Assembly (NCBI RefSeq): GCF_000265075.1
Contig: NZ_AJYA01000002.1
Coordinates: 186,001-250,000, forward strand
Direction of reading: 5' to 3'
DNA: 64,000 nt
DNA from: Nitritalea halalkaliphila LW7
GTDB taxonomy: Bacteria; Bacteroidota; Bacteroidia; Cytophagales; Cyclobacteriaceae
Shown here: piece by piece, positions 28,847-37,949 of the stretch
How the letters are laid out: the number at the start of each line of letters is the position of its first letter
Position numbering within the stretch: position 1 is the first letter of the stretch
Program-made: the position numbers and the translations under genes
The notes under the pieces: model-generated
Seen by the model: the letters and a program-made list of their open reading frames with translations, nothing else
What the model was told of the DNA's origin: nothing
The model's database searches: none

Positions 28847-29907
28847 ATGAAAACACTCCGCGCTACCGATTCGAAATCTACCCAAGCGGCACGCTTTTTC
28901 AGTGTGCTCGGCTTCGCGCTACTGTGCATGCTTCTTTTTAGCATGACGCGTGGGGCGTATGTACTGGATGCGGAGCGCATGTGGGCCGTGTTTTTACATG
29001 GAATAGGCATCGAGCATGCTGCCTTTAGGGCGCAAGATTTACATGTTTTAGTGCATCTACGCCTTCCAAGGGTGCTTTTAGCGGCACTTGTGGGGGGTGG
29101 GCTTGGCTTGGCTGGGGCGGCGCTTCAGGGCCTCTTCCGTAATCCGCTCGTGGAGCCCGGCCTCATCGGGGTGAGCGCAGGATCCGCCCTGTTCGCCGTT
29201 ATCTTGATTGTATTCGGCCCGCTTATTCCGCTAGTGGCAGTTGTTCCTATCCGATTTTTGCTCCCCTTGGCAGCCTTTTCCGGCGGCCTTTTGGTCACCT
29301 TCCTGGTCTATCGCTTGGGAAGCTTGGGGGGGAAAACCGATATCTCGCTGCTGATCCTAGCCGGGGTAGCGCTAAATGCGCTGGCGGGAGCACTGATTGG
29401 GCTCGTCATCTATTATGCAGACGATGCGGCGCTGCGCAATTTTACCTTCTGGAGCCTCGGAGATGTAGGGGGTGCCAACTGGGATAAGTTTCAATTGGCC
29501 TTCCTTTTTATGGTTCCCGCGCTAGTTCTGATCATCAGTCAGTATCGGGCCTTAAATGCTTTGGCGATCGGGGAGCAGGAAGCCTTTCACATGGGGATAG
29601 ATGTGCAGCGCGTGAAGGGGATTTTGCTGCTCTGCAGCGCCTTATCGTCGGAACCGCAGTCGCCTTCACCGGTACCATCGGCTTCGTGGGGCTAATCGTG
29701 CCGCATCTCATTCGCATGTGGCAGGGGGCGGATCATCGCTTGGTGTTAGGGGGTTCCTTCTTACTGGGTGCCTTTCTGCTTACCCTTGCGGATCTGCTCG
29801 CCAGAACCTTGGTGGCGCCGGCGGAACTGCCCATCGGTATCATTACCGCACTGCTTGGGGCACCGTTTTTTATCTATTTAATCATGCAAGTTAAACGTAC
29901 CAGATAA
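28847..29907 (+). CDS. hmuU: Heme/iron ABC transporter permease (frameshifted)
   Basis: FecCD-family inner-membrane permease with about ten helices. The first part holds LRLPRVLLAALVGGGLGLAGAALQG and FRNPLVEPGLIGVSAGSALF; the last holds FTGTIGFVGLIVPHLIRMWQGADHR, which contains the ATPase-coupling region. One base missing at 29640-29641 separates them, and restoring it gives SALIVGTAVAFTGTIGF and about 353 residues. The stop overlaps the ATG of the ATPase gene (TAATG), so translation is probably coupled. Confidence 0.88.
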
Positions 29908-30704
29908 TGTTAGAAGCGAAAGGGATAAGTGCACGTTTAGGAGGGAGAACCATCGTTCATCAGGTGAATCTTCGGTTTACACCGGGCAAATTTTCAGTGA
30001 TTTTAGGCCCGAATGGCGCTGGAAAGTCCACACTCTTTGGGCTACTGTCTGGTGATCAGGCTTGCGCCAAAGGGGAGGTCTTATATAATGCTCAGCCGCT
30101 GCGTGGGTTGAAGCCTAAGGCGCTGGCCCGTGTACGTGCGGTTATGCCGCAGCATAGCACGCTTACCTTTCCCTTTCGGGCGCAGGAAGTGGTCGAACTG
30201 GGCCTGCTAGCGGGGGATAGCCGCAGCGGTCAGGAGCGAGTAGAAGAAGCGATGGAAGCTTGTCAAGTGCTGCATCTTCGCGATAAATTTTACAATCAAC
30301 TGTCAGGGGGTGAGCGGCAGCGGGTGCAGCTGGCACGCGTATTAACCCAGCTTTGGGATCCCCAACCTTTTCCACGCTATCTGCTGCTGGATGAGCCGAT
30401 TTCTTCCATGGACATCGCGCAGCAGCACCATGTCTTACACCTGCTGAAGCGCTTACGTCAGCGTAACATCGCCGTGATCGCGATTTTACATGACCTGAGT
30501 CTAGCGGCTAACTATGCAGATGAGGTCGTGCTTCTAAAAGCGGGTGAACTTCAGGGACAAGGAAGTACAGCGGAAATGATGACGAATGCACGTCTCGCGA
30601 ATCTCTTCGATCATCCTATCGAGGTGAGGCGCCAAGACTTTGGGATGCTCTCTGTGCACAGCGTACCGCACCCGGTCACAAATTGGAATAAAAATTTAGC
30701 ATAA
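29907..30704 (+). CDS. hmuV: Heme ABC transporter ATP-binding protein
   Basis: 265 residues. Walker A LGPNGAGKSTLFGLL (about residue 34), Q-loop MPQHSTLTFPF, signature LSGGERQRVQLARVL (about 132-146), Walker B YLLLDEPISSMD, and H-loop AILHDLSLA. Closest in type to HmuV/HemV heme importers. It pairs with HmuU. Confidence 0.9.
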   Translation: MLEAKGISARLGGRTIVHQVNLRFTPGKFSVILGPNGAGKSTLFGLLSGDQACAKGEVLYNAQPLRGLKPKALARVRAVMPQHSTLTFPFRAQEVVELGLLAGDSRSGQERVEEAMEACQVLHLRDKFYNQLSGGERQRVQLARVLTQLWDPQPFPRYLLLDEPISSMDIAQQHHVLHLLKRLRQRNIAVIAILHDLSLAANYADEVVLLKAGELQGQGSTAEMMTNARLANLFDHPIEVRRQDFGMLSVHSVPHPVTNWNKNLA

Positions 30705-30710
30705 GATACT

Positions 30711-31762
30711 ATGGAAACGACGATCAAAGCCCCTAAAATGGAGGCATTAAAGCAGGCTTGGGCGGAATTAAAAGCAGCATCGCCTCAGCTGCGCATTCGA
30801 GACGCCGCGACACAGCTGGGTGTATCGGAATTGGAGCTGTTAGTGACCCAGTTAGGTGAAGGCGTGACCCGATTAAACGCTGCCTTCGATGAGCAGTTAA
30901 AGCAGTTTCCTGCCTTGGGTAGGGTGATGGCGCTCACGCGCAATGAAGGCTGCGTGCTCGAGCACAAAGGTCCTTTCCAAAAAATCTCTTTGCATGGCGC
31001 CATGCCTCAGGTGGTGGCTACGGTTATCGGCCCTATCGAGCAGCGTGTTTTTCTTTCAGGTTGGAAATATGGTTTTGCCGTGGTGCAGGACAGCCCGCGC
31101 GGCGTGATGCGCAGCTTGCAGTACTTTGATGGTGAAGGACAAGCGGTGCTCAAAGTGTTTATGCAGACGAAGTCTAATTTAGACGCTTTCGATGAATTCG
31201 TTCGCAAGTATGAGGCAGAAGAGCAGGAAGCTGACTTTGCGCTAGCCGCTTATCCAACTCCCGTTTATGCGGAGGAGATCGACGTGACAGCCTTCCGGTT
31301 GGCATGGGAAAATATGAAAGATACCCATGATTTCTTCGGTATGCTGAAGACGTTTAATGTGCATCGCTTAGAAGCTTTAAAACTGATCGGCAAGCCTTGG
31401 GCTTATCCTGTGGACCGCCTGGAGGCAGTGCGCACGATTTTACATGTGGCTTCAGAAAAGCAGCTGCCGATTATGATTTTCGCCGGCAACAGAGGGAATA
31501 TTCAAATTCATCAAGGGAAGGTAAAGAATATCAAACAGTTCGGCACTTGGCTGAATGTTATGGATCCGGATTTCAACATGCACCTAAATGAGGAGCAGGT
31601 GGCTTCTGCGTGGGTGGTGCATAAGCAAACCACAGATGGTTTGGTTTCTTCTGTGGAGCTTTTTGACGCTGCTGGAGAGATGATCGCTCAGTTTTTTGGC
31701 TTACGTAAGCGGGTCTGGCTCAAAACCAGACGTGGAAAGAAATTATTGATAGCTTGGTTTAA
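30711..31762 (+). CDS. hmuS: HmuS/ChuS-like heme-handling (hemin-degrading) protein (frameshift near end)
   Basis: Cytoplasmic protein of the HmuS/ChuS/HemS family, which binds and in some members breaks down imported heme. Two tandem homologous halves are visible. In the first (about 1-170) NEGCVLEHKGPFQKISLHG is characteristic; in the second (about 185-350) FAGNRGNIQIHQGKVKNIKQFGTWLNVMDPDFNMHL. The uninterrupted frame runs on to 31817, but one C missing near 31710 is likely: restored it reads LRKPGLAQNQTWKEIIDSLV and stops at 31762, giving about 350 residues, the usual length. A terminator follows at once. Confidence 0.87.
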
Positions 31763-31771
31763 TGTTGTGGA

Positions 31772-31802
31772 AAAGAGCGGGTGGCTTTCACCCGCTTTTC
31801 TT
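31772..31802 (+). terminator. Terminator between hmuS and the heme receptor
   Basis: AGCGGGTG (31776-31783) pairs with CACCCGCT (31789-31796), followed by TTTCTT. It would stop much of the hmuTUVS message before the receptor gene. Confidence 0.75.
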
Positions 31803-31809
31803 GAGACTT

Positions 31810-34104
31810 ATGTGTAGATTTAATCTAAATAAAATCAGTGTATGGGTTTTCACATTCCATTTGGTTTTTCTATCGCTACAGGTGGCTGCCGCTGAGGGGC
31901 TGATGAAAGTGCAGGTGAAGGATCAGAAGGGAGCGGGAATACCCTTCGCTACGATACGGCTGGAGTCCGGCGGTGGCGTGGTGACGAATGAATATGGGGA
32001 AGCGGAGATTTTATTAGAGCAGGCGGCTGCCCGTGTGGAGGTATCTGCAGCAGGCTTCGAACCGCTTAAAGTACGTTTAGATGGCACCCGTGAATTTGTA
32101 GAAATTTTACTGAAAGAGCGTATTTCCGACTTAGAAGAAGTGGTCGTCACAGGGAATTTCGAGGCCCAGTCAGCGCGGCAGTCCGTTTATCAGGTGCGCA
32201 GCATCGATAAGGCGGTCATTCAAAAGCGTGCGGCTGGAAACATGCAGGAGGTGCTCAACACGGAATTAGGAATCCGTTTTTCTCAGGATAATGCCTTAGG
32301 TGCGAGTAACTTGGAGCTCAACGGTCTTTCGGGTCAAAATGTTAAGATTCTCATCGACGGTGTGCCGATGGTGGGCCGTCAGGGGGTGTCGAATGAGATC
32401 AACATTAACCAAATCGATATCAATCAGATCGAGCGGATCGAAATCGTGGAGGGGCCCATGTCGGTCATTTATGGTGCGGATGCTTTAGCGGGTGTGATTA
32501 ACATCATTACCAAGGCGGGTTCGGGTAGCTTGCAGCAAAACCAATGGACGCTTTCCGCACGCCTTCAGGAGGAAACTGTGGGCGCGGAGTATCAACCTTT
32601 CGCTGGCCGAGGAAATCATATTCGCAGTATCAGCGGTGCTGGCCGTTTCGGTGCAGTGGGATTTAATGCCGGGATATCATCGAATAGCTTTGGTGGCTGG
32701 CAGGGTGATATCGAAGGCCGTCAGTTTGACTGGTTGCCGCGTGAACAGTTTTTCGCGAACGCGGGCCTGAACTATACGAAAGGCATTCTCACCTTAGACT
32801 ACCACATAGACTATATGTGGGAGGACATTTTCTCTCCTGGGCCGGAAAGTCGTCTGGAGTGGATCGATCAAAACTTCATCACAAATCGACAGATGCACCG
32901 TTTAAATGGTGCGCTGAATTTACCTGGACGCTTTAAACTCTCTTGGCAAGGGGCCTATACGCATTTCACGCGCGATACAGAGGTAACTGTCACCAATGTC
33001 CGTACAGGGGAGCGTTTTCCTTCGCAGGCACCGGGTGCTCAGGCGCGCCTCTTGTATAATGGTCTGACTTGGCGCATGCTAGGGAGCTGGCAGGTGAATG
33101 ATAAGTTGAATATCCAGCCGGGTATCGACATTAATGTGGAAGATGGTGTCGGGGATCGGATTTCAGAAAATGAGGGGATCGGCGATTATGCAGCCTTTTT
33201 ATCTGCTGAGTGGAGCCCGACGCCGCGCATAAAAATCCGTCCGGGTATCCGCAGTGCCTATAATACGGCCTTCAGCCCACCTCCATTCATTCCCTCACTT
33301 AACACGAAATTTATTTTGAAGGAAGGCTTAGATCTACGTTTGGCGTACGCCAAAGGGTTCCGGGCTCCTTCCATTCGGGAAATGTACTTCGATTTCTTTG
33401 ACGCCAGTCACAGTATTCGTGGGAATCCAGATCTGCAGGCAGAGATTTCGGATGCTTTTAACGGTTCCTTACAGTATCAAAATTATCAGTTCTTCGGGCT
33501 GAAAAGTACCTCTAACCTGAGTTTCTTTTATAACGATGTGCGGAATCAAATCGCCTTCGGTGTAGATCCACGAGATGTCCGCATCACGACCCTGTTTAAT
33601 GTAGAGCGCTTTCGGACTACGGGCTGGCTCTTTACCCAGAGTTTCAGTCGGGGTGTGGTGAGTGGAAATGTAGGGTACTCCCGTATCGGTCGTTTTAACC
33701 GCATCGGTCAAGGGGTGGAAGGACTAACGCTACCGAATTTCGTATGGGCAAATGAGGTGACGGCGAATTTAATGGTGCAGCTGCCTGTATGGGATCTGGG
33801 GCTAAATGTTTTTTACAAGTATAATGGCGCCCTGCCAGGTTTCGAGCAGACGGTGGATAGCACAGCTGAGAACCCAGAGTTTCGGGAGATTTTACTGGAA
33901 GGCTTTCACTGGATGGATCTGACGCTTACCAAGCCGATCGGTGAGCATCTGATGCTAACCACAGGTGTCCGAAACATGATGGATATCGGGCGCATCAACA
34001 GTACCGCCCAAAACGGCGGTGCGCATGGAGGTGGACCGGAGCGCCCGATGGGCTATGGCCGATCCTATTTCTTAGGAATAACTTATCAATTCAATAAAAA
34101 ATAA
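31810..34104 (+). CDS. TonB-dependent heme receptor
   Basis: 764 residues from ATG 31810 (MCRFNLNKISVWVFTFHLVF), which gives a good signal peptide; the longer frame from 31762 starts inside hmuS. Domain order: carboxypeptidase-regulatory-like beta-sandwich (about 30-115), plug (VVVTGNFEAQSARQSVYQVRS, VKILIDGVPMVGRQG, VEGPMSVIYGADALAGVINIIT), then a 22-strand barrel with conserved KGFRAPSIREMYFDF and a final aromatic strand (YGRSYFLGITYQF). Its location between HmuS and HmuY makes heme the likely substrate. The palindromic operator covers codons 2-7. Confidence 0.88.
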   Translation: MCRFNLNKISVWVFTFHLVFLSLQVAAAEGLMKVQVKDQKGAGIPFATIRLESGGGVVTNEYGEAEILLEQAAARVEVSAAGFEPLKVRLDGTREFVEILLKERISDLEEVVVTGNFEAQSARQSVYQVRSIDKAVIQKRAAGNMQEVLNTELGIRFSQDNALGASNLELNGLSGQNVKILIDGVPMVGRQGVSNEININQIDINQIERIEIVEGPMSVIYGADALAGVINIITKAGSGSLQQNQWTLSARLQEETVGAEYQPFAGRGNHIRSISGAGRFGAVGFNAGISSNSFGGWQGDIEGRQFDWLPREQFFANAGLNYTKGILTLDYHIDYMWEDIFSPGPESRLEWIDQNFITNRQMHRLNGALNLPGRFKLSWQGAYTHFTRDTEVTVTNVRTGERFPSQAPGAQARLLYNGLTWRMLGSWQVNDKLNIQPGIDINVEDGVGDRISENEGIGDYAAFLSAEWSPTPRIKIRPGIRSAYNTAFSPPPFIPSLNTKFILKEGLDLRLAYAKGFRAPSIREMYFDFFDASHSIRGNPDLQAEISDAFNGSLQYQNYQFFGLKSTSNLSFFYNDVRNQIAFGVDPRDVRITTLFNVERFRTTGWLFTQSFSRGVVSGNVGYSRIGRFNRIGQGVEGLTLPNFVWANEVTANLMVQLPVWDLGLNVFYKYNGALPGFEQTVDSTAENPEFREILLEGFHWMDLTLTKPIGEHLMLTTGVRNMMDIGRINSTAQNGGAHGGGPERPMGYGRSYFLGITYQFNKK
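31813..31829. promoter_or_regulatory. Palindromic operator at the heme-receptor start
   Basis: TGTAGATTTAATCTAAA shares 13 contiguous bases with the operator at 27919-27935 and is palindromic over its core (TAGATT/AATCTA). It begins just after the receptor ATG. No TAnnTTTG element is clear nearby, so how it would act is uncertain. Confidence 0.5.
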
Positions 34105-34115
34105 GCAAGTATCGT

Positions 34116-35179
34116 ATGAAGTATTTACCGATTGTACTTTCTGTCATGATGGCAGGCGTACTCAGTGTGTCCTGTAGCGAAGATAATAATCCAGTAGTAG
34201 CGGTGGAGCCCACTGCAGAAGAGGGTTTTATCGAAATTAATGGAGGTGGGGCGAGTTTCCCTAACATGGTTTTCGTGAATTTAAGTGAAGAGGAGCAGGT
34301 GGCTGTCCCCCGGGAGAGCTGGGATCTAAGCTTCACGAATGGCTCCGGCTTCGAGGTGCTTATTAATGGTACTACAGGAGCGATGGCCTATCCTACGGGC
34401 AAGCAAACCTTCGAAGAAGTGGAGGCGGAAACGATGGAGATGCTCCGCACGGAAGGCAAGCTGGTGCTCGACTTTAACAACATGGTGAGCCGCCGTTATG
34501 TGGACGATCCGAATAACCCTTGGGTAAATGGGACAGCCATTCAGCCCGTTTCGGCGAATATGGCGGAAAATCAAGTATATATTTATAGCCGAGGAGAAAG
34601 TGGTGCTGCTGAGCGTCCCTGGGTGCTCCTTCGTGTAGATCGCGAGTCCAATGCCTATAAGTTGACGTACAAGGAGGTGGGTGGAACCGAGCGCAGTGCA
34701 GTCATCGCGAAGGGCTCAGATACGCACATGAACTATTTTTCCTTTACTGCAGATGCTGTGGTACAGGTGGAGCCTGCGCGTAAGAAATGGGATTTTGTCT
34801 GGACTGCGGGTACGAATGAGATTAGGTTCCTGCCGGGGAGAATGGTGTTATCGCCTACTTCTTTCAGGATTTAGTTCTCCATAACATTCAGAGTGAGGTC
34901 GGTATCGCCATGGTCATGGAGGCAGACATCGCATACGAAGACTTTGCTGCATCTGATTTAATGGGCCTAAGCTTGAATACCGATAATCGTTTAGCGATGG
35001 GCGCCAGCTGGCGTGGTGGTGGAGGTCCTAATCAGGCTCCCTCCATGCTCGACGATCGTTATTTTATCGTGAGAGACGCTCAGGGGAACCATTATAAGTT
35101 GCGCTGGGTATCTCTGACACGAAATGGTGAGCGTGGTCGTCCTTCATTCGAATACACCCTGGTCCAGGCAGCCGAGTAA
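34116..35179 (+). CDS. hmuY: HmuY-family heme-binding lipoprotein (frameshifted)
   Basis: Surface or secreted hemophore-like lipoprotein that passes heme to the TonB receptor. The lipobox LSVSCS near residue 20 is followed by the family pattern: SWDLSFTNGSGFEVLINGTTG near the start and KKWDFVWTAGTNEIRF in the middle. One G missing from 34835-34838 breaks the frame; restoring it gives LPGENGVIAYFFQDLVLHN, joined to the last part (GNHYKLRWVSLTRNGERGRPSFEYTL), about 354 residues in all. The gene follows the receptor by 11 bases, the usual HmuR-HmuY pairing (there in reverse order). Confidence 0.82.
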
Positions 35180-35234
35180 TTTGCATTTTTTAGTCTAGCT
35201 TTTTGCCTCGCGGCAAAATTACGGGTGATATCAG

Positions 35235-35275
35235 AACCCAGAAGCAAGTGATTCGCTTGGCTTCTGGGTTTTTTC
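35235..35275 (+). terminator. Terminator after hmuY
   Basis: AACCCAGAAGC (35235-35245) pairs perfectly with GCTTCTGGGTT (35260-35270), followed by TTTT. Very strong stem. Confidence 0.92.
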
Positions 35276-35332
35276 TCTCTTCATGGCCTCTTCCGATTTG
35301 GGAAGTAGCCTATTATTGCCTAGCTAGTGGTG

Positions 35333-35505
35333 TTAGATATTAGATATGTCTTTAGAAGCTCCATCTACTAAGCTGACCGCGTAGACCTGGAGGGGTAAAG
35401 TAAAGGAAGTGAAACATCCACCGAAGCCACCTCCCATCATTCGGGTTTCCGGAACGGAGGGTAGCTTTTGCGCGAGCGCAGCTAAAATATCCGCCGCCCA
35501 TGCCG
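35333..35505 (-). pseudogene. Galactokinase C-terminal remnant
   Basis: A stretch without a start codon encodes ADILAALAQKLPSVPETR followed by MMGGGFGGC, then a short stretch and VYAVSLVDGAS before its stop at 35333. MMGGGFGGC is the hallmark C-terminal glycine motif of galactokinase (GHMP kinases). The tail VYxVSxxDGA also resembles the end of Bacteroidota GalK, but the roughly 20-30 residues that normally lie between the two are missing. No upstream galK sequence is present; instead its 5' end overlaps the end of the C40 peptidase gene in another frame. I read it as the decayed tail of a galK copy. Confidence 0.6.
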
Positions 35506-35954
35506 ATAGGTTTTCCTCCAGTAGCTCTTATCCAAGGAATCTTCCATCACCCCCTTACTCGTGGATGCATGAATGAATACAATGTCTTTTCCCTCTCGAC
35601 GGCTCACGATGCCTGCATGATTAATCTCCCGACGATTCTTACCCGTAGAAAAAAACAAAACATCACCTTCCTGAAGCTTCCGCTTGCCCACCTTCTTTCC
35701 GATCAGACTCTGTTCCGCAGAAGTCCGCGGCAGCAGCAGTTGCACACTTGAAAAACTGTTGTAGACTAAAGCCGAGCAGTCTATCCCTTCGCGGCCCGTC
35801 CCTCCATAGCGGTAAGGGGTGCCGCGGTAACTTTGCGCCGTGCGCAAAACCTGGTCTACCTGGCTTCCCGCACCTGCTTCACGCTGGCACAGGAGCTGCC
35901 TAAAATCAGCCAACATACACCTAATAGGAGTGGGGTGAGCAAATTTCTTCTCAT
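35482..35954 (-). CDS. NlpC/P60 (C40) cell-wall peptidase, lipoprotein (frameshifted)
   Basis: Cysteine endopeptidase acting on peptidoglycan stem peptides. Starting at 35954 the first frame gives MRRNLLTPLLLGVCWLILGS and lipobox SSC; one base missing near 35859 joins it to QVLRTAQSYRGTPYRYGG. The catalytic Cys is in GIDCSALVYNSF, the His in NHAGIVSRR, and the third polar residue is His in FIHAS. Rebuilt length is about 157 residues, close to the Spr/MepS type. Without the repair only a leaderless 144-codon frame is seen. The 3' end overlaps the galactokinase remnant. Confidence 0.82.
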
Positions 35955-36111
35955 GTTTTTTCGCACTTTAATACTCGAATTTACAGGAATTTTCTTGTTT
36001 TTACTAAGCGATAAGCTATCGCTACAAAGAACCGTTAGTGGAAAAAGTAGCTGCGGGCTCGGAAATCCTTAGAATTAGCTGTATTTTCCTTCTTTTAAAT
36101 CCAGTAAGCAC

Positions 36112-37113
36112 ATGAAAACCAGCTCCATGCCCCTCTTCTTGGCTTTTGCCTTGCTCTTCGTTATCGGCTGTACCACCAGTTCGGAAAAACAAGAAAACAC
36201 AGCCTTCACACTGCCTGATGCAGGCAAGTATGGACAAGGGGTCGGCTTTTTAGGAGATTCTCTTTTTACCGATTTTTCGCCGGAGCGGCAGGCTGCCGAA
36301 ACGAAGCGACTCCAAGAAGCACTAGCGGCTTTTGAGGATACACAGGAAGTAGGAGAGGGAATCTGGGTGGGACGGCGCCTTGCCTATCTCGGCCTGCACC
36401 GAGAGGCCATAGCGGTCTATTCCGCACTTTTGGACAAGCACCCGCGTGATCCTGAAGTCTTGCGTCACCGTGGACATCGCTATATCAGTTTGCGAGAGCT
36501 GGACGCAGCCATTCGTGATTTTTCCCTTGCGGCGCAGTACATGGAAGGGATGCCGCTTCAGGTGGAAGAAGATGGTTTGCCTAATGCACAAAATATCCCG
36601 CTTTCGACCTTGCAGTTTAATGTCTGGTACCATTTAGGATTGGCACATTACTTAGTTGGCGACTTCGAAAGCGCCCGGCAGGCCTATCAGCGCTGCCTAG
36701 AGGTCTGCGAAAATGATGACTCCATCGTGGCTACCCTAGACTGGTATTACATGACTTTACATCGCCTTGGTTTTGCCGAAGAGGCAGAAGACTTACTTCG
36801 CTCATTCGATTTAGAAAATGCTGTAATCATCGAAAATGATGCTTATTTCCAGCGCTTGAAGCTTTATAGCGGGCAGCTAGAGCCAGAAGCCCTACTGGAC
36901 CTCCAGCAAAATCCCGATACGCAAGAGGCCCGCTTGGGTTTTGTGACGCAGGGCTACGGACTCGGACGCTATTACATGCGGGAAGGGCAACCTGAAGCGG
37001 CAAGAAACGTTTTTAAACGCGTGTTGTCCACTGGATATTGGGCAGCTTTTGGGTATATTGCGTCCGAAAAAGCATTAGCGGACTTAGAAGAACATGAGCA
37101 GAGCGGAATTTAA
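36112..37113 (+). CDS. TPR-repeat lipoprotein
   Basis: 333 residues. The lipobox FVIGC at about residue 20 predicts an acylated protein. At least three TPR-like helical pairs are visible: GRRLAYLGLHREAIAVYSALLDKHP, YHLGLAHYLVGDFESARQAYQRC, and YGLGRYYMREGQPEAARNVFKRVL. Such proteins usually scaffold complexes in the periplasm. No enzymatic motif is seen. The next small gene starts 20 bases before its stop, so the two are probably co-translated. Confidence 0.75.
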   Translation: MKTSSMPLFLAFALLFVIGCTTSSEKQENTAFTLPDAGKYGQGVGFLGDSLFTDFSPERQAAETKRLQEALAAFEDTQEVGEGIWVGRRLAYLGLHREAIAVYSALLDKHPRDPEVLRHRGHRYISLRELDAAIRDFSLAAQYMEGMPLQVEEDGLPNAQNIPLSTLQFNVWYHLGLAHYLVGDFESARQAYQRCLEVCENDDSIVATLDWYYMTLHRLGFAEEAEDLLRSFDLENAVIIENDAYFQRLKLYSGQLEPEALLDLQQNPDTQEARLGFVTQGYGLGRYYMREGQPEAARNVFKRVLSTGYWAAFGYIASEKALADLEEHEQSGI

Positions 37114-37336
37114 TGCCTTAAGCATCCATCAAAAAATTAAACTTCTCTACGCAGAAGGTACCTTTATCGTGGGTATCCGCTACTACACGCATAAGGTGAA
37201 TCTGTATCTGTTAGATCAGCAGTATATCGAGGTTTTTTATAATCACAAAGCCGATAAAATCGATAAGATCGACTTTCTAAACGAAAACCATTCGCGGATG
37301 AATTTTTACCTCGATCAAATCCAGCTTAAAGACTAA
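37094..37336 (+). CDS. Conserved small protein, function unknown
   Basis: 80 residues, no signal peptide (MSRAEFNALSIHQKIKLLYA). Mixed alpha/beta with LYLLDQQYIEVFYNHKADKI. The start overlaps the TPR lipoprotein gene and the stop overlaps the end of convergent coaE by 11 bases. This tight packing supports it as a real gene. I do not recognise the family. Confidence 0.6.
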   Translation: MSRAEFNALSIHQKIKLLYAEGTFIVGIRYYTHKVNLYLLDQQYIEVFYNHKADKIDKIDFLNENHSRMNFYLDQIQLKD

Positions 37337-37949
37337 TACGCTCGGCAGCTTTCTTTCGGAGCTGCGCATCTACCGTTAAAACTTGTGGGATCAGTGCTTT
37401 CTGATCGGTGTTTTTGATGATAAACTCAGCGAAACGGGCTTTTTCTTCATCGGGAAGCTGACGATCGATGATGGCATTAATCTGCTTCAGGTCCCGCTGT
37501 GGGTCGCGTGCCAAGATGCGATTTATGCGTACCACTAAGGGCGATTTGACGAGGATCAGGCTATCCAGCTCCTTATAAGATCCCGATTCTACCAGCAGTG
37601 CGGCTTCCTTAAGCACATAGGGATGTGCCTGGTGGGCTTCACTCCAGGCGCTAAAATCTCGTCCCACAGCTGGGTGCACGAGTCCGTTTAGGCGCTTCGT
37701 CGCTGCTTCATCATGAAAAACTGTAGCAGCTAAGTAGGCTCGATTTAGCTCTCCTGCGCTCGTATAGGCCTCCCGGCCAAAGGCAGCCTGTATGCCTTCC
37801 CGAAGCGCCTCGTCCGTCTGCATCAGCACTTTCGCACGGTCGTCTGCTGCATAAAAGGGTACGCCTAAAAGCGTGAAAATCCGAGCAACGATGGACTTTC
37901 CCGCGCCGATACCTCCTGTAATACCCACTAAAAGCGCTCGCTTATTCAT
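37326..37949 (-). CDS. coaE: Dephospho-CoA kinase
   Basis: Last step of coenzyme A synthesis, ATP-dependent 3'-phosphorylation of dephospho-CoA. 207 residues. P-loop GITGGIGAGKSIVARIF at residues 8-24, substrate-side GVPFYAADDRAKVL, and the lid region ILARDPQRDLKQINAIIDRQLPDEEK. It overlaps the upstream cdaR-like gene by 8 bases and is the last gene of the conserved nusB-to-coaE cluster. Confidence 0.95.
   Translation of the reverse strand: MNKRALLVGITGGIGAGKSIVARIFTLLGVPFYAADDRAKVLMQTDEALREGIQAAFGREAYTSAGELNRAYLAATVFHDEAATKRLNGLVHPAVGRDFSAWSEAHQAHPYVLKEAALLVESGSYKELDSLILVKSPLVVRINRILARDPQRDLKQINAIIDRQLPDEEKARFAEFIIKNTDQKALIPQVLTVDAQLRKKAAERISL

Noticed and set aside
31763-31817. C-terminal extension of HmuS and upstream extension of the heme receptor
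   Set aside because: Both are read through a terminator hairpin. Restoring one C near 31710 ends HmuS at 31762 with the family's normal tail.
36006-36022. Short inverted repeat AGCGATAAGCTATCGCT between the C40 and TPR lipoprotein genes
   Set aside because: It could be a small hairpin or operator, but it has no T run and no second copy to support a function.
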